DNA of 64,000 bases from Adenanthera pavonina (Eukaryota; Streptophyta; Magnoliopsida; Fabales; Fabaceae), in the NCBI GenBank assembly GCA_026686845.1, contig JAIVEN010000012.1, forward strand, positions 12,650,501 through 12,714,500, written 5' to 3'. Position 1 is the first letter of the stretch, and every line of letters begins with the position of its first letter. The notes beneath the pieces are model-generated. The model was not told the DNA's origin and did not search any database. It was given only the letters and a program-made list of their open reading frames with translations. The translations under genes and the position numbers were made by a program. This document shows positions 57,710 through 64,000 of this stretch, one piece after another.

Positions 57710-60700
57710 GGACCTCATAAAATACACATGAATTATGATTGTCCATATGGAAAATCATTGCACGTATATATTTAGATATATCCATGTCTCTCTCTCCCAA
57801 ACACACACATACTACGTAGTTCTATAAGTTGGGAATTGATGGGGACTTGCCGACTTGGAAAGTTATTTTCTTCATGACCGATTGCAATTTGAAGAGCATG
57901 TAGAAGTATAATAATGTAGCTCACCTAACAAGACTTAAAGCTTACCTACATATTCAAAGTCGATCAACAATGACAACCACAGCAAACGCAGGGATTTTGA
58001 TTTCTTTAACCTTAGCTTGAGAAATCATCGAAATATATCAATCTAATAAAAATAGCGTCACGTAGTTCATTAAATCCCATCGCCAATAGCGAAGGAGAAA
58101 TTTTGTTATTATTAATTGATTAAAGCACAATTCAACAACCATTCGAGCTAAAGAACAAAGACAGATTTGGCCCAGGGAATCAAGTGGGTTTTGTCTCTTT
58201 GCTACATTAAATTAAATACTATAAACAATACAATTATTGTGTGTCCTGCAGTGTGCATATGTGGCCGCTCTCTGAATATAAAAAGTGAATATCAGCTTAA
58301 GATTTTGAGTGGTAATCTATGATGTATCATGTATAATTTGTTGATTTCGAGGACGCTGCTTGAGAGATTTCACTTTCGTTTTTTCTTTTTTGGTTTTGGT
58401 TGTGGAGAGTATCCCCATCTGCAGCAAGTATATATTAATATTTCTTAGCTGAAGATATATGATAGATCTCTTCTAACTAAGTTTGTTCTGTATATAAAGA
58501 TAGAAAATTATACTCCCAATTACCACTTACTTAAAAGATAAGACCACCCATGCTAACCTAAATTAATTGCATGATAGATATCATTAATTTGTTGTTTTTT
58601 CCAAGTTAATTGTAGATAAGGCTCATGATCGACCACTATCAAGCAAGAGATGGGCATGATTTCAATTTTCTCGGATGTCCCCGAAGGGACAAGAGATGGG
58701 CATGATTTCAATTTTCTCGGATGTCCCCGAAGGGACAAGAGATGGGCATGATTCATGTGAGCTCTCATACCACAAACAAGAAAAGGTTGTTCGGATCATT
58801 TTAATTAAATCAGAAGTATATGTTTTTTATTCGAGGCGATTACGAGAATAAAAAATTCAAGAACGAATTAGGATCAAGGGGTGGCGTGGCAACTGATGAA
58901 GAGGTCATTGTGTCACCTATTAAATATGGTTCAATCATTGATGTTAATTAAATCTTTTTGCTCATGTTACAGTGCTGAAGGTTCTTAGAAACCCCAAAAC
59001 AAAAAAAAACAAAAAAGAAAACATAGAGATCAATATTGAAGCAATATTATAGGGATTAAGATCATTTTCATTGGATAACTTCTCCATTTGTCTCTCGAAA
59101 ATTCTTTAATGATGGTAATGTTCGAGCTAGGATGGAAGGCATGGGGTGCAAAGTTTTTATTTTAACGTTTTTTTTAAAAAGTGGACATATATATTATTTT
59201 AAATATTTGTTTTTAATTTTACTGTCAATATGTATTTTAAAAATATTTTCATAATATAATAAAAAGATCATTAAATAAAAAATCATGAATAATAATGTAA
59301 AAATCTAAAAGAACTAAAAACTGACATAAGTGAAAAGGCTGTATATATAGTTAAAATATTAAGGTTAAAATATATTTTTTATTCTTTAATTTTGAGGTAA
59401 GTTTCATTTTAGTTCTTTAACTTTATTATGTTTTATATTAATCCTTTAACTATTAACATATAATCAAAGACTTCCTAATTCTTAACAACCTTAAATAAAT
59501 TAATAAAAAATAATAATTTAACTATTTAAAAGTCACATCATTAATATTATTATGTATTAATTAATATAAAAATTGTAACAAAAATAATTTTAAAACTTAA
59601 ATATTTACTATTTTAAAAATATGTTAATAGAAAAAGTTGAATATTACAACCTTAAAATCAAAAGTTTTATTTTTAGATTTTAAATATTTTTTTAGACATT
59701 AAAATATTTTAATTTAAAAAATAAATATTTATTTTTTATACTTACATTCTCAAGTTAAAATTTTCAACTTGTCAACGTGTGTAAAATAAATAAAAATTAT
59801 TAATTTTAATACAATAATTTTAAACATTTTATCACAGTATTTTAAAAATAATTTATTCTAAGATTATAAATTTTAATGCCTTAAATTAACATATTTTTTA
59901 AGTTTTTTATTTTTATAAGGTACTAATTATTTATTTTTAAGCCTAAAAAATAATAATTATAATTATTATATTAATTAATATATAATAATAATGATTAGAT
60001 GAATTTAAGTAAATTTTCGGTTAACTTATTTAATAATATTAAATTCAAAAAATTTTTAATCATATTTTTAAAATTAAAAAATTATAATAAAATTTTTAAA
60101 ATTAAAAGAATAAAATAAAACCTGCACTAAAGTTAAAATGTCATATGTATAGTTTAACAAAATATTAACTTTACATAGCATTAACCCGAATGTGAGTTCA
60201 CGTGCTCATCGCCGCAAGCTAATCACTAGAATAAGATCTAGACATTCACCCAAAAAAAAAAAAACAAAAAGAAATGAGATCTAGATCATCCAAATTTAAT
60301 TTGGATGCTTTAAATTTAAAGTTTTTAATTTTTATTTTCTTAAATAATAAGATTATATTTTTAAAATGTGATAGTTATAAAATTAGTTTTATTTTAAATT
60401 TCACATTTAATAAAATAGAAAAGATATTAGTAATATAAGAATAAAATAAGATTAAGTTTGTACTGTAGTCCAAATGTGCAATGAGCACTCGAATGTCATC
60501 AAAGAGCGGAAATTAACAAAAAAAATGCATAAAAAGGTCTTATATTAAAAATATTATATGTATTTTTAAAATATAATGAACAAATAACTAATTCACACGC
60601 ATTAAAGAATATAGTTAAAAGTAGGTAGAATTATTAAATGTGTTAGAAATTCAAAATAATTTTCAAAAATATCCTATTGAATGTTTAAACTTTTATCCTG

Positions 60701-61205
60701 TATAATTAATTAAAATAATTTTTAATAAAAGGTATTATTGTAGAAAATATTAAATACACCATATAATATGTATTTGTCCCTTATATTTTGGATAAAAAAT
60801 GATCCCTCTAATTTTTTTTATATTTAGGAGCAGAGGGAGTACATAAAAAGGTCAAGTAAATTAATGATTTAGATGAATGATTTTGGTGTAGGATTTTAAA
60901 CTTCCAATATTGGAAAAAGGTAACTTGAAACACAACTATTAATTAAGCAACTATCAGATATACTTCAGAACATAAGATAGTCCATCTTATTTTCCAGCTT
61001 GAACAATAATTACCAGTAACATACTAATATATATATATATATATATATATCATGCCCCAATTGCATTTATGTGTTGAAAATATGTAGGACGCCAATCGCG
61101 TAATAAATATCCCATCAGCACTAAATTTATTAGCTTAGTAATGGTTATCAAATCTTTTGGAATTAAGGATTACATTTTAAGAGGAATCCAAAGCAAAAAG
61201 ATTTG
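57710..61205. other. AT-rich intergenic region
   Basis: No gene was recognised. It is extremely AT-rich at 59150-60780. The stretch at 59345-59470 resembles the common dispersed plant spacer text in which 'ttagttctttaacttt'-type phrases recur. A TA microsatellite lies at 61027-61051. The sequence 'agcagagggagtac' near 60830 looks like one end of a Stowaway-type MITE, but I found no partner end. A 46-bp tandem repeat is listed separately. Confidence 0.45.
58644..58755. repeat. Tandem repeat, 46-bp unit, 2.4 copies
   Basis: The unit 'caagagatgggcatgatttc...' is repeated exactly at 58644-58689 and 58690-58735, then a 20-bp partial copy to 58755. Each unit contains the near-palindrome 'tcggatgtccccga'. 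Confidence 0.92.
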
Positions 61206-61542
61206 TGCTCCCTCCATTTCAAGATACAGCTGGACTTTACTACCTCACTACCAATAAAGAGAGTAGTAAAAATTAGTTACATGTGCTAGTTTTTTTCAAA
61301 AATTACTATAATTTTTTAAAATTATCCTTATTAAATTATCTCATGTTAATTACTACTATCCTCTTTTACTTTCTTTTCACTAAAAGAAAAAGTCAAGCAC
61401 CCACTTTAATTTAGGCCTAATATAAATGGGGCCAAAAATGACAAAAAAAATATTAAATGATTACTAACTTTCATAAGAAAACTTATATTTTGAAACTTTA
61501 TTCCCCACTAAATTCGTTCTATATTCTAAAATGGAGAGAGCA
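61206..61542. mobile_element. Stowaway-like MITE
   Basis: The left end TGCTCCCTCCATTT and right end AAATGGAGAGAGCA form terminal inverted repeats (17 of 21 positions pair when extended). The CTCCCTCC core is typical of Stowaway/Tc1-Mariner MITEs. The interior is AT-rich and non-coding, 337 bp in total. The TA duplication is not clear. Confidence 0.65.
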
Positions 61543-61595
61543 TATCATTAGAGCTAGTTAGCATGGATCTTAATTTTTTTTCTATATAGAATGGT

Positions 61596-64000
61596 GTGCA
61601 TAAATGGGTGGGAGAAAAGGTTAAGGAGTTAAACACTTCTGGTTATAAACTTTGGTACGTAGGGAAGGTTAGAATAAGGAATGGAGTTGGTATTATTGTG
61701 GACAAAGATTGAAAAAAGAATGTGGTAAGAGTCAGAAGAATTGGAGATAGTATCTTATCCTTAAAATTGACTATTGGACATAATATACTCAATGTTATTA
61801 GTGCTTATGCACCTCAAGTAAGGTCAGACGCACATATTAAGGAAAAGTTTTAGGAAGAGTTGGAGAGTTTGGTTCAAGATATCCCACAAAAGGAAAATAT
61901 CCTTATTGGGGGGAGGGATCTTAATGGTCATGTGGGAATAGAGACAAGGCAATATATGGGAGCTCACGGCGGTTATAGCTTTGGAGAAGTAAATGAGGAG
62001 GGGCATTCCATTCTTGATTTTTCAATGGCTTACAACCTCACGATTTTAAACACCTATTTCAAAAAGCGGGAGGAGCATTTAATTACATATAAGAGTGGAG
62101 TCCAAAGGTCGCAAATTGACTTCTTTTTGGTAAGGAACTCAGATAGAACAACTTGTAAAAACTGCAAAGTAATCCCTGGTGAAAGTTTAAATTCACAACA
62201 TAGGGTCTTAGTCCTTGATGTGCTAGTTAAAAACCGTAAACTGAAAAGTCGAAAAGCTTTAAATCCCAGGATTAAGTGGTGGCAACTAAAAGGTGAGAAA
62301 CAAGTGATCTTTATGAGAAAAGTTATGGAGGAAGGTAATTGAGACTTGCAAGGAAGTGCTAACATCTTGTGGGATGAGATGGTTAAAAGGATCAGGGATA
62401 CCACTAAAACAATATTGGGTGAATCCAAAGGTTTTGGACCTAAAGATAAATAATCTTGATGGTGGAATGAGAGTGTGTAGGAGAAGGTCAAATATAAGAA
62501 AGAGTGTTTCAAAGCCCTGCTTCTATGCAATAACGACGAAAAATTGGAAATGTTATCAGTTGGCTAAAAAGGAGACTAAGAAAGCAGTGAGCGAGGCTAG
62601 ACCTAAAGCTTTTGAGGAATTCTACTAGGATTTAGGAACGAAGAATGGTGAACATAAGATTTACAAAATTGCCAAGAGAAGGGAAAGAAAATCAAGAGAT
62701 TTGGACTAAGTAAAATGCATTAAGGATAAAGAAGGAAAAATTTTAGTTACAGATGATGATATCAAAGAAAGATGGGAGAGCTACTTTTATAAGCTTTTTA
62801 ATAATGGATTGGATATGACTATTGATAATGAAGGATTAATAACCCATGAAGATGATCTCAATTTGAATTTCTATCATAGGATTCGGGTTGCAGAGGTAAA
62901 AGAAGCTCTTAAGAGAATAGATAATGGTAAAGCCATTGGTCCCGATGGTATTCCTATCGAAGTTTGGAAGTGCTTAGGAGAGAAGGGGGTTTGGTAGCTC
63001 ACTAAGTTATTTGACGAGATTTTAAAGTCTAAGAAAATGCCAAAGGAATGGAGAAAGAGCACTCTAGTGCCCATATACAAGAACAAGGGGAATATTCAAA
63101 ATTGTGCTAACTATCGGGGGATAAAACTCATGAGTCACACCATGAAACTTTGGGAAAGAGTGATTGAGCATAGACTCAGAAAAGAGTCTCATATTTCAGA
63201 AAACCAAATTGGATTTATGCCAGGACTGTCTACAACAGAGGTTATTTATTTATTAAAGGGTTTGATTGAAAGATACCAGAGTAAAGAGAGAGACTTGCAT
63301 ATGGTTTTCATTGATTTGGAAAAAGCCTATGATAGAGTACCAAGAGATGTATTGTGGAAAGCAATGGAGAAGAAAGGTGTTCGTGTGGCTTATATTCAAG
63401 TCATAAAGGATATGTATGAAGGGGCAACAACAAGTGTGAGAATCCCTGGATATGAGACAAAGGACTTCTCTATAACAATAGGCTTACATCAAGGATCTTC
63501 TTTGAGTCTATACCTGTTTGATCTAGTTTTGGATGTTCTTACAGAACATATACAAGAAGAAATCCCAAAGTATATGCTCTTCGCAAATGATATAGTTTTA
63601 ATTGAGGACTCAAGAGAAGAGGTTAACTCTAAACTTGAATTATGGAGATATACTTTGGAATCAAAAGGTTTCCATCTGAGTAGAAGCAAGACGAAATATA
63701 TGCATTGCAAATTTAATAAGAGGCCAATTAGAAATGATTCAGAGGTAAAAATTGGAGAGCAAATCATTCCTAAAGTGTCAAAGTTTAGATATTTGTGGTC
63801 GATTTTACAGAATAATGGTGAAATTGATGGGAATGTTATGCATAAGATACAAGTTGGGCGGTTAAAGTGGAGGAAAGCAACAGGAGTTATTTGTGACTGT
63901 CAAGTACCTACTAAACTTAAAGGAAAATTTTAAAGAACAGCTATAAGGCCAGCAATGCTATATGGTAGTGAATGTTGGGCTTTGAAAGGACAACAAGAGC
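61596..64000 (+). pseudogene. RTE-clade LINE, 5'-truncated and broken, runs off the window
   Basis: This non-LTR retrotransposon encoded an apurinic-type endonuclease plus reverse transcriptase that copies its own RNA at a nicked target. It begins inside the endonuclease (KWVGEKVKEL at about 61602), with NVISAYAPQV near 61800, a GRDLNGHVG segment near 61915 and SQIDFFLVRN near 62115. The RT follows: NGKAIGPDGIPIEVW (about 62927-62970), NYRGIKLMSHTMKLWERVI (63108-63165), a QIGFMPG segment, MVFIDLEKAYDRVPRD (63304-63350) and YMLFANDIVLIED (63571-63609). Breaks include stops at 61711 and 61850, a stop and frame changes at 62341-62630, and stops at about 62707 and 62995. The RT active-site box reads F-A-N-D, so the first catalytic Asp is Asn. 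The closest type is the plant RTE/'craniofacial development protein 2-like' LINE group (recalled). Confidence 0.9.

Noticed and set aside
58553..58768. 71-codon minus-strand frame with an internal repeat
   Set aside because: It is created by the 46-bp tandem repeat. No homologous domain was recognised.
60820..60850. Single Stowaway-like end 'agcagagggagtac'
   Set aside because: No matching inverted end was found within a plausible distance, so it is not listed as an element.

Overview
This window is AT-rich nuclear DNA from a flowering plant, almost certainly a eudicot. The evidence is a Sirevirus-type Ty1/copia retrotransposon, plant RTE-type LINE sequence, a CYP84-like (ferulate 5-hydroxylase-like) P450 relic, a TRIM and MITEs. 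I found no intact host gene and no tRNA or rRNA gene. The window is essentially a retrotransposon nest, with gene relics at about 9.5-13.3 kb and a LINE at the right end.

Left part (1-13,459). Three LTR pieces (1-754, 755-2067, 2068-3510) appear nested in one another and are cut by the window edge. They are followed by the 3' end of a decayed Ty3/gypsy element (3,512-4,640) and a decayed solo LTR (5,859-9,002). Next comes a P450 pseudogene (9,585-9,999), and in its 3' flank a perfect 408-bp TRIM with identical 123-bp terminal repeats and a GTGGT target duplication. A hAT transposase relic lies at 12,805-13,320.

Central nest (13,460-57,704). Two diverged ~400-bp copia-type LTRs, with an initiator-Met-type primer site and a degraded target duplication, bracket 43 kb. 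Once the inserts are removed, an apparently non-coding internal domain of about 7 kb remains. Inserted in it are solo LTRs at 16,070-18,709, 18,951-44,902, 45,345-47,703, 49,682-50,854, 52,187-53,680 and 54,433-56,945. The 18,951-44,902 LTR is itself split by LTRs at 19,591-22,052 and 23,363-44,142. The latter contains an LTR at 25,705-43,340, which contains a complete Sirevirus (27,102-38,653) and another solo LTR (39,919-42,485). That makes five levels of insertion, most of them readable from 5-bp target duplications.

The Sirevirus (minus strand) is the youngest large element: its two 1.86-kb LTRs are about 99.8% identical. It carries gag-pol and a downstream envelope-like gene. It has several breaks: two nonsense codons in gag-pol, two in the envelope-like gene, and an in-frame loss of the protease active-site segment. 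Its U3 contains an array of AAATTCGAATTT palindromes paired with ACAGACGAATT half-sites upstream of a TATA box. The same motif array plus a TATA box also sits immediately upstream of the envelope-like gene, which suggests a second internal promoter. This is the most interesting signal in the window.

Right part (57,710-64,000) is AT-rich spacer with a 46-bp tandem repeat, a Stowaway-like MITE, and a 5'-truncated, decayed RTE-clade LINE that runs off the window edge.

Strands given for LTR families 1 and 2 are relative orientations only, because no coding internal region is present to define sense.
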